From positions 308,501 through 372,500 of the forward strand of contig NZ_CP004021.1 in NCBI RefSeq assembly GCF_001021085.1: DNA of 64,000 bases, given 5' to 3'. A program made the translations under genes and the position numbers. The notes beneath the pieces were generated by a model. The model did not search any database. It was not told the DNA's origin and saw only the letters and a program-made list of their open reading frames with translations. This DNA is from Candidatus Liberibacter africanus PTSAPSY. GTDB lineage: Bacteria > Pseudomonadota > Alphaproteobacteria > Rhizobiales > Rhizobiaceae. Positions 11,682 through 21,060 of this stretch are shown here, one piece after another (within the stretch, counting starts at the first letter, position 1; the number at the start of each line of letters is the position of its first letter).

Positions 11682-12146
11682 ATGCATTATTTTACAGCTG
11701 ATCGTGTCGTGGATCATAGCTCTCAACAAATGCTGAAATTAGTAAGCGATATAGAAAAATATCCTGAATTTGTCCCACTGTGTAAAGAAATTATCATCCA
11801 TAATCGCGAAAAACAAGGGAACGACGAAATACTTCTTGCGAGCATGCAAGTGAACTATGCCGGCATACAAAAGAGTTTCATGACACAGATACGAGTAAAT
11901 AAAATTCAAAATAGAATCGCAGTTAAGCACATTAAAAATACATTCAATTTTTTAGAAAATGATTGGTATTTTGAAGAAATTGCCCCCAATAAATGCAAAA
12001 TACGCTTCTCTATAAAATATGAACTAAAAAATCGCCTTTTTGATATGATGCTCAGAGCAGTATTCGATCATTCTTTTTTGTATTTCGCAAAAGCATTCGA
12101 AGATCGGGCTGATAAAATATATCGCCCTCTTATTTCCTATAAATAA
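11682..12146 (+). CDS. RatA/COQ10-type START-domain protein
   Basis: This is a 154-residue polyketide-cyclase/START fold protein of the COQ10/RatA family. Alphaproteobacterial members are thought to help ubiquinone function, while E. coli RatA was described as a ribosome-association toxin. The N-terminal pattern (ADRVVDHSSQQMLKLVSDIEKYPEFVPLC) is the family hallmark, with the cavity-forming beta strands and the C-terminal long helix (FDHSFLYFAKAFEDRADKIY) following. It lies 47 bases after lipA, as in other Rhizobiales. The fold assignment is firm; the exact role is not shown by sequence. Confidence 0.85.
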   Translation: MHYFTADRVVDHSSQQMLKLVSDIEKYPEFVPLCKEIIIHNREKQGNDEILLASMQVNYAGIQKSFMTQIRVNKIQNRIAVKHIKNTFNFLENDWYFEEIAPNKCKIRFSIKYELKNRLFDMMLRAVFDHSFLYFAKAFEDRADKIYRPLISYK

Positions 12147-12777
12147 TTTTTTAAAATGTAACACTTGCGAAATATTGCTGTGTATTTATAACCTCATTGT
12201 AATTCATATACTCAAAACTAAAATTGTTATAGCACTATCAAACCACAAAAAGATAATAGGAAGGCTAAAAATACTTCATAGGAAACATGAGCAAAACAAA
12301 CTACTAATTTTTTACATTTCCTATTTCAATCACAATTATAAAAAAATCTAAAATACACAAAAAGACAGAAAAAACACTTACAGAAAAAACAATAAATATA
12401 ATTGTAGAAAAAGTATTTTTTTCATATCTCTGTTCCCTTTAAACTAATAATTTTACACGGAGTGAAAAGTTGAATATTCAAAGGAATGCTTGTAAATTAT
12501 TGCAAAGATCCTTTTATATACTGATAACAAAGGATAGATGTGATCCCAACAAAAGCAGATGCAATGTATCCAGTGCGCATATCTATTAAAAGAATTTTTT
12601 ATTAATAAGGTTAAATTTACTAAAACAATAGATTGAATGACAGTCCACTTATCTTTATTCTCTTTATGGAAACAAAAAAGTGATACAATATATACACACT
12701 AAATTATCATATATAGATGAAATCCACAAAATATGATAAACATGCCAGAACAGGATTATTAAAACGGAAAATATTAT
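12147..12777 (+). other. Gene-free 631-bp gap upstream of the TatB-like ORF
   Basis: No convincing coding region or RNA gene was found. The stretch is very AT-rich. A 7-bp inverted repeat (12508-12514 with 12529-12535, ATCCTTT/AAAGGAT) is the only structure noticed. In related rhizobia, scpB and tatA would precede tatB here, so this may be decayed sequence, but no recognisable remnant was identified. Confidence 0.5.
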
Positions 12778-13137
12778 ATGTTGTATTTAAATTGGTTTGA
12801 TATTTTAATCATTACATTGCTATGCGTCACGTTTGGAATCAACTTCAAATACTTATTTTCTTTAATAGGCGATATAATAAAATATTTGCAAAACGGTATG
12901 CGCAGTGCTTTTTTTGCGATTTTCAAAAAAAACAACACAACATCATCCAACCAGAACTTCAAAAAAAAAATAATTTTAAAAAAAAAATCTATAAAAAAAG
13001 AACAATTGTCAGACTTGAATCCTCAAAACAATAAAAAAGATAAAAATAGATCTAAAAACGCATCCCCTATAAAAAGGAAGGAAAACATTGTTTCTTCTTC
13101 TAAACCAAATCCTAACCATAATGATTTCGATAAATAA
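12778..13137 (+). CDS. Degenerate TatB-like membrane protein (probable relic)
   Basis: This 119-residue protein has no strong match that I recognise outright. Its architecture is that of TatB: a short N-terminus with Trp6, one hydrophobic helix (about residues 7-22), a Phe-Gly hinge, an amphipathic helix (about 24-50) and a very basic low-complexity tail. TatB normally has an acidic residue early in the membrane helix and a Gly-Pro hinge; both are missing. In rhizobia serS is preceded by tatA-tatB-tatC, and this ORF sits at the matching place, but only 198 bases separate it from serS, so tatC is gone. The GGAAA before the ATG may serve in translation. It could be a relic or a repurposed membrane protein. 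Confidence 0.5.
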   Translation: MLYLNWFDILIITLLCVTFGINFKYLFSLIGDIIKYLQNGMRSAFFAIFKKNNTTSSNQNFKKKIILKKKSIKKEQLSDLNPQNNKKDKNRSKNASPIKRKENIVSSSKPNPNHNDFDK

Positions 13138-13335
13138 TCTATTTTATGACAAGAATTATTTGAAGATTATAATATGGAAATGCTCTTTCAAAAATCGCTC
13201 TTGCCTTCTTTATTTACCTCCTCTATTAACACTATTAAAATAACATTGATATAAAACGGAGAAAACCGAAGGTATCTACTATTATTTCTGAACTATCAAA
13301 TAATTGACTGTTTTCTCGTCGAATTATAGGAAAAT

Positions 13336-14631
13336 ATGATGATAGACATGCAATGGATTCGCAAAAATCCAGACGATCTTGATAAAGCCTTAAAAAAACG
13401 TAATCTTAGTCCTCAATCCGAGTGTATTTTATCCTTAGATGAAAAACATCGCGCCTTACTCACAAAAATTGAAGAAATACGAGCTCAGCGTAACACCTAT
13501 TCTGCAAAAATTGGACAAGCTATAGCAGAAGGTGATCAGTTACTTGCCACCAAGCTAAAAAATAAAGTAGCGAATTTCAAGAAGCAGTTACCTTCACTAG
13601 AAAAAGAAGAGAATGACGTACTCTGTTCATTAAATAAAAATCTCTCTTATATTCCTAATATTCCTTTAGAAGAAGTTCCTATTGGACAAAATACGGATGA
13701 AAATATTTTGATCCGTTCTGTGGGAGAAAAACCAACCGCGACACATCTGTCAAAAGAACATTATGAAATCGGCGAAAAACTAGGGTTAATGGACTTTGAT
13801 CGTGCTGCCAAATTATCAGGAACACGTTTTTCTGTGCTCACAGGTCATCTTTCTCGTTTAGAAAGAGCATTAGGCCAATTTATGCTAGATGTGCATACTT
13901 TAGAACATGGTTATACTGAAGTATCTGCCCCTTTGTTAGTCCGTGATGAAGCAATGTATGGTACAGGCCAAATTCCAAAATTTGCAAATGATATGTTTTG
14001 TACAACCGATGGACGATGGCTTATACCAACTTCCGAAGTAAGCTTAACTAATCTCTACTCTCATGAAATAATAGAATCTACAGATCTACCTCTACGTTTT
14101 ACGACTTTAGCTCCTTCTTTTAGATCAGAAGCAGGATCCGCTGGTAGAGATACGCGTGGCATGTTAAGACAACACCAATTTTGGAAATGCGAACTAGTCT
14201 CCGTAACAAAAGAAGAAGATTCACATGAAGAACATGAACGTATGTTATCTTGTGCAGAAGAAATTCTCAAACGACTAGATTTACATTATCGTGTTGTACT
14301 ATTGTGTTCTGGAGATCTTGGTTTCAGTGCCCGTAAAACTTATGATTTAGAAGTATGGTTGCCTGGACAAAACATGTATCGTGAAATTTCTTCTTGTTCT
14401 AATTGTGGGAATTTTCAATCAAGACGAATGAATTCTCGATACCGTGATCCACATAACAAATCTTTAAAGTTTACACATACACTGAATGGTTCAGGAGTAG
14501 CGGTAGGACGTTGCCTTATTGCAATTTTAGAAAACTACCTCAATAGGGATGACTCAGTAACCGTTCCGAATGTTTTGCGACCATATATGAATAATTTAGA
14601 AATAATCAAAAAAGAACATATTTTGGAGTAA
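13336..14631 (+). CDS. serS: Seryl-tRNA synthetase
   Basis: This class II synthetase charges tRNA-Ser and tRNA-Sec with serine. The N-terminal arm (residues about 25-110) is the long antiparallel coiled coil that grips the tRNA long variable arm. The catalytic domain has motif 2 around [21 protein letters not shown] and motif 3 as [17 protein letters not shown]. The 431-residue length is normal. Start codons at 13336 and 13339 are both possible. It is followed four bases later by surE, a conserved rhizobial pair. Confidence 0.97.
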   Translation: MMIDMQWIRKNPDDLDKALKKRNLSPQSECILSLDEKHRALLTKIEEIRAQRNTYSAKIGQAIAEGDQLLATKLKNKVANFKKQLPSLEKEENDVLCSLNKNLSYIPNIPLEEVPIGQNTDENILIRSVGEKPTATHLSKEHYEIGEKLGLMDFDRAAKLSGTRFSVLTGHLSRLERALGQFMLDVHTLEHGYTEVSAPLLVRDEAMYGTGQIPKFANDMFCTTDGRWLIPTSEVSLTNLYSHEIIESTDLPLRFTTLAPSFRSEAGSAGRDTRGMLRQHQFWKCELVSVTKEEDSHEEHERMLSCAEEILKRLDLHYRVVLLCSGDLGFSARKTYDLEVWLPGQNMYREISSCSNCGNFQSRRMNSRYRDPHNKSLKFTHTLNGSGVAVGRCLIAILENYLNRDDSVTVPNVLRPYMNNLEIIKKEHILE

Positions 14632-14634
14632 ATA

Positions 14635-15390
14635 ATGAGAATTTTATTAACAAATGACGATGGCATTAAATCTGAAGGATTAATAGCATTAGAAAATATA
14701 GCTAGAAGCATCTCAAACGATATCTGGATATGTGCTCCCGAAATGGATCAAAGCTGCTTATCAAATTCTTTGACAATATCCAAAAGCCTAGCTTGTCGTA
14801 AAATCAGCAATCAACGCTTTGCAGTCCGCGGGACGCCAGTTGATTGCGTCATTGTAGCTCTTCAAAAAATGGGGGACAAAAGACCAGATTTAATATTATC
14901 AGGAGTGAATATCGGAACCAATACCTCTAATCACGTAGCGTATTCTGGAACATTAGCAGCTGCATTTGAAGGAAGTTTACAAGGAATTCGTTCATTTGCT
15001 CTAAGCCAAGCCTATACCAATGAAAACATGATTCCCTGGGAAGTAGCAAAAACGCATGCACCGAATATTTTACACCAGTTACTAAAATTCAATAATATTC
15101 CAAATAGCACTCTATTTAACATTAATTTTCCTCATTGCTCTCCAAAAGACGTGGAAAAAATAGTCATCACGAAACAAGAGCACCCCTGCTTTTCACTTGA
15201 CGCACAACAAATATCTGAAAATCATAATATAACTAACTATTCCTTAGAATTTCGTGATCATCCAAGAGATCTATGTGAAGATTCTGATGCCTTTGCTATA
15301 AAACATAATATGATTTCGGTAACTCCCATCAAAACCGATCTTACAGATTATAATTCTCAACAGCATATGGCTATATCACTTGAAAAATGA
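14635..15390 (+). CDS. surE: 5'/3'-nucleotidase SurE
   Basis: SurE is a metal-dependent phosphatase for nucleoside monophosphates and short polyphosphates, linked to stationary-phase survival. The metal site LLTNDDGIKSEG at the N-terminus, the RGTPVDCV segment and the SGVNIGTNTSNHVAYSGT motif are all intact. The 251-residue length is typical. In relatives surE is followed by pcm (protein-isoaspartate methyltransferase) and then an M23 lipoprotein; here pcm is absent from the 206-base gap. Confidence 0.95.
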   Translation: MRILLTNDDGIKSEGLIALENIARSISNDIWICAPEMDQSCLSNSLTISKSLACRKISNQRFAVRGTPVDCVIVALQKMGDKRPDLILSGVNIGTNTSNHVAYSGTLAAAFEGSLQGIRSFALSQAYTNENMIPWEVAKTHAPNILHQLLKFNNIPNSTLFNINFPHCSPKDVEKIVITKQEHPCFSLDAQQISENHNITNYSLEFRDHPRDLCEDSDAFAIKHNMISVTPIKTDLTDYNSQQHMAISLEK

Positions 15391-15596
15391 TCCATATACG
15401 AACAATAGAATTTTTCTCTTGTGATATTGGTTTCTAAATTAATAAAAAAAAATCGTAAAGTTAAATTTATTACTATCTCTTAATGTTACTAATAATATGG
15501 CTGAAAAATATTTCATAACATAAAAAGTGATGTTCTAGCCGTTTATAAATTTTTTCCTTAGAAAATTAATTCGTGATTTGGGAGAGAGGTATTTAA

Positions 15597-16568
15597 ATGA
15601 GATCAACCACTGTATTCCTAATCAAATACAAAATGATAATTTATAGTTATATTAGATCAATAAAACAGGTTAACAAATCCTTTTTATCCATACATAGATT
15701 ATTTGTTTATCCCCCTCATTATAAAATATATAAAATTTTAATAAATATCAGCGCTTGGATAATGATAGTGATGCCGGTAGACTGCAAAGCAGATATAAAA
15801 ACGCCTACCGATAGCATTAATGATCAGCAAATAGTAATACTCAAAAAAAATAAAAAATTGCGACATATTCCTATTCCTGACTTATCAGCAACCAAAAAAG
15901 GATCTCCAAAAAGTGATCCAAATAAAACAAGCGATCATATTGATAGATTAAAAGAAAAATTGCTCGCTGATAAAAATAATTCTTATGATAATCATTTAAA
16001 TACCCAAATTCCTTTGCCAAATAATTTGCAAGCTAATAGCCAAATAGAAGAAAAATTTAAGCAAAATATCTCTGCTATAAAAAAAGATCAGAAAAAAAAT
16101 ATAAATAATTTAGGAAACACAGATCTAAAAACTAAAAAAAATCAAAACAAACACATTCACAATATATATTCTATAAGCGACAATAAACAAAAAAAACCTA
16201 GCAAATATTTTTGGCCTGTTACAGGAGATACAATTAATTTTACAAAAAATAATGATGGAATTGATATTGTCGTCCCTCCTCATACCCCAATAAAAGCAGC
16301 AGCAGATGGTATGGTTATTTATGTAGGCGACGATCTTGTAGAATTAGGCAATATAATATTAATCCGCCATGACAGCTCAACAGTAACTGTCTACAGCCAT
16401 ATTGACAAAATTTATGTGCATAAGGGGAAAAAAGTATCTCGCGGATACACGATTGGACGTTCGGGCACAAGTGGCAAAACAAAACAATCTACAATACATT
16501 TTGAATTTCGAAAAAATACGATAGCAATGGATCCTATAAAATTCCTTGAAGAGGGAGATTCTACATAA
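15597..16568 (+). CDS. M23/LytM-domain protein, NlpD-like (probably non-catalytic)
   Basis: This envelope protein has a C-terminal LytM fold (residues about 204-320). Members of the NlpD/EnvC group do not cut peptidoglycan but activate amidases at the septum. Two zinc ligands of true LytM peptidases are replaced: the HxxxD histidine is Asp220 (NDGIDI), and the first His of the HxH motif is Thr299 (TIHFE). His268 (YSHID) and His301 remain. A hydrophobic segment near residues 46-60 followed by CKAD may act as a signal or anchor. The middle 130 residues are Lys/Asn-rich, and no LysM domain is evident, unlike rhizobial homologues. The start is supported by an AGAGAGG site. Confidence 0.8.
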   Translation: MRSTTVFLIKYKMIIYSYIRSIKQVNKSFLSIHRLFVYPPHYKIYKILINISAWIMIVMPVDCKADIKTPTDSINDQQIVILKKNKKLRHIPIPDLSATKKGSPKSDPNKTSDHIDRLKEKLLADKNNSYDNHLNTQIPLPNNLQANSQIEEKFKQNISAIKKDQKKNINNLGNTDLKTKKNQNKHIHNIYSISDNKQKKPSKYFWPVTGDTINFTKNNDGIDIVVPPHTPIKAAADGMVIYVGDDLVELGNIILIRHDSSTVTVYSHIDKIYVHKGKKVSRGYTIGRSGTSGKTKQSTIHFEFRKNTIAMDPIKFLEEGDST

Positions 16569-16910
16569 AAAAAGAAGGCCTATAATATAGTCATTATCAA
16601 ATATTGGATTATATTCATAACCATAGGAACTTATGTTGATAAAATGAAAAAACTCATTTTCAAATAATATTTGACTTCACTTTATACCAAGTAATCTATC
16701 TAAATATCAAAAACATTCCTCCATATAACAATATGGAAGATCATTAAAAACGGGATAAAACATTAAAATTATGATCTATTACCTATCCTATATTCTTCTT
16801 TTATCCATATTAATAAGAACAAGTCTTGCATATTTACTTTTTCCGAGATAGGATAAGGATGTTTTTCTGGGAGAATTGGGGCTTTTTTTTGATTTTTATA
16901 GAGCTGTTTT
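16569..16910 (+). other. 342-bp intergenic region before the DEAD-box helicase
   Basis: No gene is seen. There is a perfect 7-bp stem with AACA loop at 16720-16737 (TCCATAT/ATATGGA). A T8 tract at 16883-16890 lies close to the helicase start and, with GC-richer flanks, could be part of its leader. Confidence 0.5.
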
Positions 16911-18293
16911 ATGAATTTTACTGATCTTGGTCTAAGCCCTAAAGTTGTTTGTGCTGTTTCAGATGCAGGATACGTTGAGCCTACTCCTATACAAATTAGA
17001 ACTATACCTTTAGTTCTTCAAAGACATGATGTGTGCGGTATAGCACAAACAGGCACAGGGAAAACAGCATCCTTCGTATTGCCCATGTTGACTATTCTTG
17101 AAAAAGGTAGAGCTCGCGCTCGTATGCCTCGTACTTTAATATTAGAACCTACAAGAGAACTTGCGGCACAAGTTGCAGATAATTTTGAAAAGTATGGGAA
17201 GAATTATAATTTAAATGTTGCTCTGCTCATCGGAGGAATTCCATTCGAGGCGCAAAACAAAAAGTTAGAAAGAGGTGCAGATGTCCTAATATGCACTCCT
17301 GGCAGAATACTAGATCATTTTAGTCGAGGAAAATTGTTGATGAACAATATTGAAATCCTCGTAATTGATGAAGCCGATAGAATGCTTGATATGGGATTTA
17401 TCCCCTATATTCAAAATATTACTAATCTAGTACCATTTACACGTCAAACACTTTTGTTTTCCGCCACCATGACATCCGAACTTCAAAAAGTATCTGAAAA
17501 ATTTTTACAAAACCCTAAACACGTTGAAGTGAATACACCTTATTCAACCGCCGAAACTATAGAACACTACTTTGTTGCCACATATGCACAATATTCAAAA
17601 AAATGCGCTCTCTTGCAGCAATTATTGAAATCGCAGGATTCAATGAAAAATGCTATTGTTTTTTGTAATCAAAAAAAGGATGTTGCAAATCTTTATCGCT
17701 CATTAGAAAAACAAGGATTTTCAGTTTGTGCTATTCATGGAAACATGGATCAGAGATCTCGTATGAAAATATTATACGATTTTAAAGAAGGAGATATCCA
17801 GATAATGGTCGCCTCCGATCTAGCGGCTCGTGGATTAGATATCCCTGATGTTGGGCATGTATTTAACTTCGATGTTCCTAATCGCGCCGAAAACTATATT
17901 CACAGAATTGGACGCACAGGACGTGCAGGACGTAGTGGAAAAGCTTTTACACTCGTCACAAAAGAGGATGATAAATATATTAATGATATTGAAAATCTTA
18001 TAGACAAAAAAGTCGATTGGCTCAATGGAGACCTCTCTGATTTAGCTCATCCTCTAAAAAATATAAATGAATCACAAAAAAATAAAATTACTAAAAATAA
18101 AAATAGCAAAAAGAAGTCCGTCGCTTTTGATAATAAGAAAAAAATATACACCTCTCAGAAAGCACAGGCTCCATCAAAAACACCCGAAACGGTATCTGAA
18201 TTACAGCCGGACATCAAGGATAATGATGCGAATTGCATAGGATTCGGAGATAATATGCCTGCTTTCATGCTTACTAGACCTAAAGAAAATTAA
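16911..18293 (+). CDS. DEAD-box ATP-dependent RNA helicase (RhlE-like)
   Basis: This enzyme unwinds short RNA duplexes and may act in ribosome assembly or RNA decay. All core motifs are present in order: Q-motif (FTDLGLSPKV through PTPIQIRTIP), AQTGTGKT, PTRELA, TPGR, DEAD, SAT, the ARGLDIPDV segment and HRIGRTGRAGR. The catalytic core ends near residue 365; a Lys/Asn-rich tail of about 95 residues follows, as in RhlE-type helicases where it binds RNA. The 460-residue length is normal. It is transcribed alone, with nth 127 bases downstream. Confidence 0.93.
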   Translation: MNFTDLGLSPKVVCAVSDAGYVEPTPIQIRTIPLVLQRHDVCGIAQTGTGKTASFVLPMLTILEKGRARARMPRTLILEPTRELAAQVADNFEKYGKNYNLNVALLIGGIPFEAQNKKLERGADVLICTPGRILDHFSRGKLLMNNIEILVIDEADRMLDMGFIPYIQNITNLVPFTRQTLLFSATMTSELQKVSEKFLQNPKHVEVNTPYSTAETIEHYFVATYAQYSKKCALLQQLLKSQDSMKNAIVFCNQKKDVANLYRSLEKQGFSVCAIHGNMDQRSRMKILYDFKEGDIQIMVASDLAARGLDIPDVGHVFNFDVPNRAENYIHRIGRTGRAGRSGKAFTLVTKEDDKYINDIENLIDKKVDWLNGDLSDLAHPLKNINESQKNKITKNKNSKKKSVAFDNKKKIYTSQKAQAPSKTPETVSELQPDIKDNDANCIGFGDNMPAFMLTRPKEN

Positions 18294-18420
18294 AAAATAT
18301 AATTGACAGAACAAATATCATCCTTTTGAACAGCTATACTTTGAAAAATATTTGCTGATACTTTTATACCTATAATGATTGTGAAATTATTTTTCATTTA
18401 TTACTGTAAAGCTAAGGATC

Positions 18421-19107
18421 ATGATGATTGTCCCAGAAAATAGCGATCTTTATCAAGAAAATAAATCCTTAGGATGCCTATACACCCCAGAAGAATTAGA
18501 GCGTATTTTTTATCTTTTTTCCTTAAAATGGCCTTTTCCTAAAGGAGAATTATATTATGTCAATCACTATACACTAATTATAGCAGTTTTGTTATCAGCG
18601 CAATCTACAGATATTAATGTCAATAAAGCAACAAAATATCTATTTGAAATAGCTGATACACCTCAAAAAATGCTTGCAATAGGAGAACAAAAACTCCAAA
18701 ACTACATAAAAACTATTGGGATATATCGAATAAAAGCGCAAAATATCATCTCTTTGTCGCATATATTACTTAATGAATTCGACAATAAAATACCACAAAC
18801 AAGAGAAGGGTTAATGCGATTTCCTGGAATAGGACGAAAAGGCGCTAATGTTATTTTATCCATGGCCTTTGGAAGGCCTACTATCGGCGTAGACACTCAT
18901 ATATTCCGCATTTCCAATAGGATTGGATTAGCTCCTGGGAAAACCCCTAATAAAGTCGAACAATCTTTATTGCGTATTATCCCCCAAAAACATCAATACA
19001 ATGCTCACTATTGGCTTGTCCTGCACGGACGATACGTTTGCAAAGCTCGTAAACCACAATGCCAATCATGCGTGATCTCCAATATTTGCAAACGAACGCC
19101 CAAATAA
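18421..19107 (+). CDS. nth: Endonuclease III (HhH-GPD DNA glycosylase/AP lyase)
   Basis: This base-excision repair enzyme removes oxidised pyrimidines and nicks abasic sites. The helix-hairpin-helix with catalytic lysine (FPGIGRKGANVIL), the conserved aspartate (VDTHIFRISNRIGL) and the C-terminal [4Fe-4S] loop with C-x6-C-x2-C-x5-C spacing (CKARKPQCQSCVISNIC) are all present. The length of 228 residues is typical. It converges on the serralysin gene 24 bases away. Confidence 0.96.
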   Translation: MMIVPENSDLYQENKSLGCLYTPEELERIFYLFSLKWPFPKGELYYVNHYTLIIAVLLSAQSTDINVNKATKYLFEIADTPQKMLAIGEQKLQNYIKTIGIYRIKAQNIISLSHILLNEFDNKIPQTREGLMRFPGIGRKGANVILSMAFGRPTIGVDTHIFRISNRIGLAPGKTPNKVEQSLLRIIPQKHQYNAHYWLVLHGRYVCKARKPQCQSCVISNICKRTPK

Positions 19108-19131
19108 TCTGTAAAAAAAAAATTTTCCGAT

Positions 19132-21060
19132 TTAATGATGCATTGTATCTAGAGTGGGCTGTAAAATGTTGTCAAAATGGCTTTCATTGTTCCCAAAAAA
19201 TTCATTTTGCAATTCTTCTGACAAACCAATATTAGATGGAATACTGGATAAAATACGACCCTCTGCAAATCCATAGTCAATATAATGTCGCGTTGCAGCA
19301 TCCCTATCAGAACCAAAAGATTTACGCAAATCATCATAATTATCAAGATATAAATATGGTTCAAAGGTAATATTTCTGCCTTCCAATAAACCAAAATTAG
19401 TAAAATGATCCTTACCAACCTGAACAAGATCTGCTGTGTGAGCATAAGCCTTTATCAAATCTTCATGTGATGCAATATATTCTAATGACTTGAATGCATC
19501 AGGACTACGACCCTCTTCAAATCCAGAGTTAATATAATGTCGCGTTGCAGCAACTTTATCAGAACCAAAAGACTTACGCAAATCATCATAACTGCCAAGA
19601 TACAAATATGGTTCAAAGGTAATATTTCTGCCTTCCAATAAACCAAAATTAGTAAAATGATCCTTACCAGCCTGAACAAGATCTGCTGTGTGAGCACAAT
19701 CCTTTATCAAATCTTCATGTGATGCAATATATTCTAATGACTTGAATGCATCAGGACTACGCCCCTCTTCAAATCCATAATCAATATAATGTCGCGCTGC
19801 AGCATCCCTATCAGAACCAAAAGACTTACGCAAATCATCATAACTGCCAAGATACAAATATGGTTCAAAGGTAATATTTCTGCCTTCTAATAAACCATAA
19901 TCATAAAAATGTTTTATTGATCCCTCAACATTGCTTCCTATAGTTTTTATAAGATCATTATACGAGGCGGTATATTCTAAAATAGATTTCTTTTGTACAT
20001 TAAGTAAATCAATTTTCTGATCAGAAAAATGCAACGCCTCAACACCTAAAAGCAAATCTCTTTTATGATTATCTGTATCATAAACAATTGTTTCATTTTC
20101 AAAACGGTAAATTTTATGGTCATCAATTGATGAATTATAAATAACTGTATCCAACCCTTGAGCACCATTGAAATAGTCATTTCCAGTAGATTCATAAAGA
20201 ATATTATCGGCACTATTACCAATAACAGCATCATTACTATTACTGCCAACAACTGATTCTATAACAGTATCCCGTGCGATCGTCACATTTTTCTTGTATC
20301 CACCAATACTAGACCAAGCTTCCTCATTGAGATCAATATAATTATTATCAACGCGGCCAATTAGACTCAGATCTAATAAATCATGACCACCCGAATCATA
20401 AATTGTTTGAATGAAAGGATAATACTTTTGTTTAACCTCAATGACGTAAACGTCATTTTTTATATATTGTGCAGGCGCACCATATATTTTCTGCACAGCG
20501 ACAATATCAGCAACCATTGGCGTAGCACAATAACCAAAAGAAGCATCTGTCGTAGTATTATGAAGTTGACTATAATAGGACATAATGGTGGTCAAAAAGG
20601 AATCATTCGCACAATCATTATCAATGCCATATATTGGATTACCACCGTTGTATGGACCAGCATGAGACAGCCCTAATGCGTGTCCAATTTCATGAAGAGC
20701 ATTATGAGATAAAATAGTCCCTTTCCCCGAGTCATATATCTCGACATCTTTTTGATCAAGATTAATTTCCATATAATTTCTATGATCATATCGAGGATTA
20801 CAAATATATCCATCACTGGAACTGATGAATTTAATATCAGGATTAATAGTAGTTTCTTCAAAAGAAATATCGACAACCTTAGACCATGTATCTAGCGCCC
20901 AAAGAACAACATCTCGTGCATTAGAATTTAATTGGCTTATATCAAAAGACAAATGATTCACATTAGGTTTACTATGTGTAAAATAATTAGCCCAATATTT
21001 ATCACGCAATAAATGATCCGCCAACTCTTCAGTTGTATAAGTAGATTTTATATCATTCAT
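19132..21060 (-). CDS. Serralysin-type secreted zinc metalloprotease (M10B) with long repeat region
   Basis: This is a candidate secreted protease. The catalytic domain (residues about 1-200) has HEIGHALGLSH (zinc ligands His123, His127, His133, catalytic Glu124) and the Met-turn MSY at 160-162, so the active site appears intact. A short degenerate RTX region lies at about 270-305 (GxxGND, GLD), far fewer calcium nonapeptides than usual. Residues 360-602 consist of six 40/44-residue units, each ending in EGR (Arg394, 434, 478, 518, 562, 602), with the 84-residue double unit nearly identical between copies. There is no N-terminal signal peptide, which fits type I secretion. It is divergent from the ABC exporter and fusion protein, its likely secretion machinery. 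Confidence 0.9.
   Translation of the reverse strand: MNDIKSTYTTEELADHLLRDKYWANYFTHSKPNVNHLSFDISQLNSNARDVVLWALDTWSKVVDISFEETTINPDIKFISSSDGYICNPRYDHRNYMEINLDQKDVEIYDSGKGTILSHNALHEIGHALGLSHAGPYNGGNPIYGIDNDCANDSFLTTIMSYYSQLHNTTTDASFGYCATPMVADIVAVQKIYGAPAQYIKNDVYVIEVKQKYYPFIQTIYDSGGHDLLDLSLIGRVDNNYIDLNEEAWSSIGGYKKNVTIARDTVIESVVGSNSNDAVIGNSADNILYESTGNDYFNGAQGLDTVIYNSSIDDHKIYRFENETIVYDTDNHKRDLLLGVEALHFSDQKIDLLNVQKKSILEYTASYNDLIKTIGSNVEGSIKHFYDYGLLEGRNITFEPYLYLGSYDDLRKSFGSDRDAAARHYIDYGFEEGRSPDAFKSLEYIASHEDLIKDCAHTADLVQAGKDHFTNFGLLEGRNITFEPYLYLGSYDDLRKSFGSDKVAATRHYINSGFEEGRSPDAFKSLEYIASHEDLIKAYAHTADLVQVGKDHFTNFGLLEGRNITFEPYLYLDNYDDLRKSFGSDRDAATRHYIDYGFAEGRILSSIPSNIGLSEELQNEFFGNNESHFDNILQPTLDTMHH
19255..19980 (-). 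repeat. 252-bp near-identical tandem repeats inside the serralysin gene
   Basis: The sequence AGAACCAAAAGA recurs at 19309, 19561 and 19813, an exact 252-base period (84 codons). Surrounding sequence is almost identical between copies over most of the unit, so recent duplication or gene conversion is likely. Outer boundaries are approximate. Confidence 0.85.

Noticed and set aside
19482..19697. Repeated short reading frames on the reverse strand within the serralysin gene
   Set aside because: They are alternate-frame translations of the duplicated serralysin DNA, which explains why they look alike.
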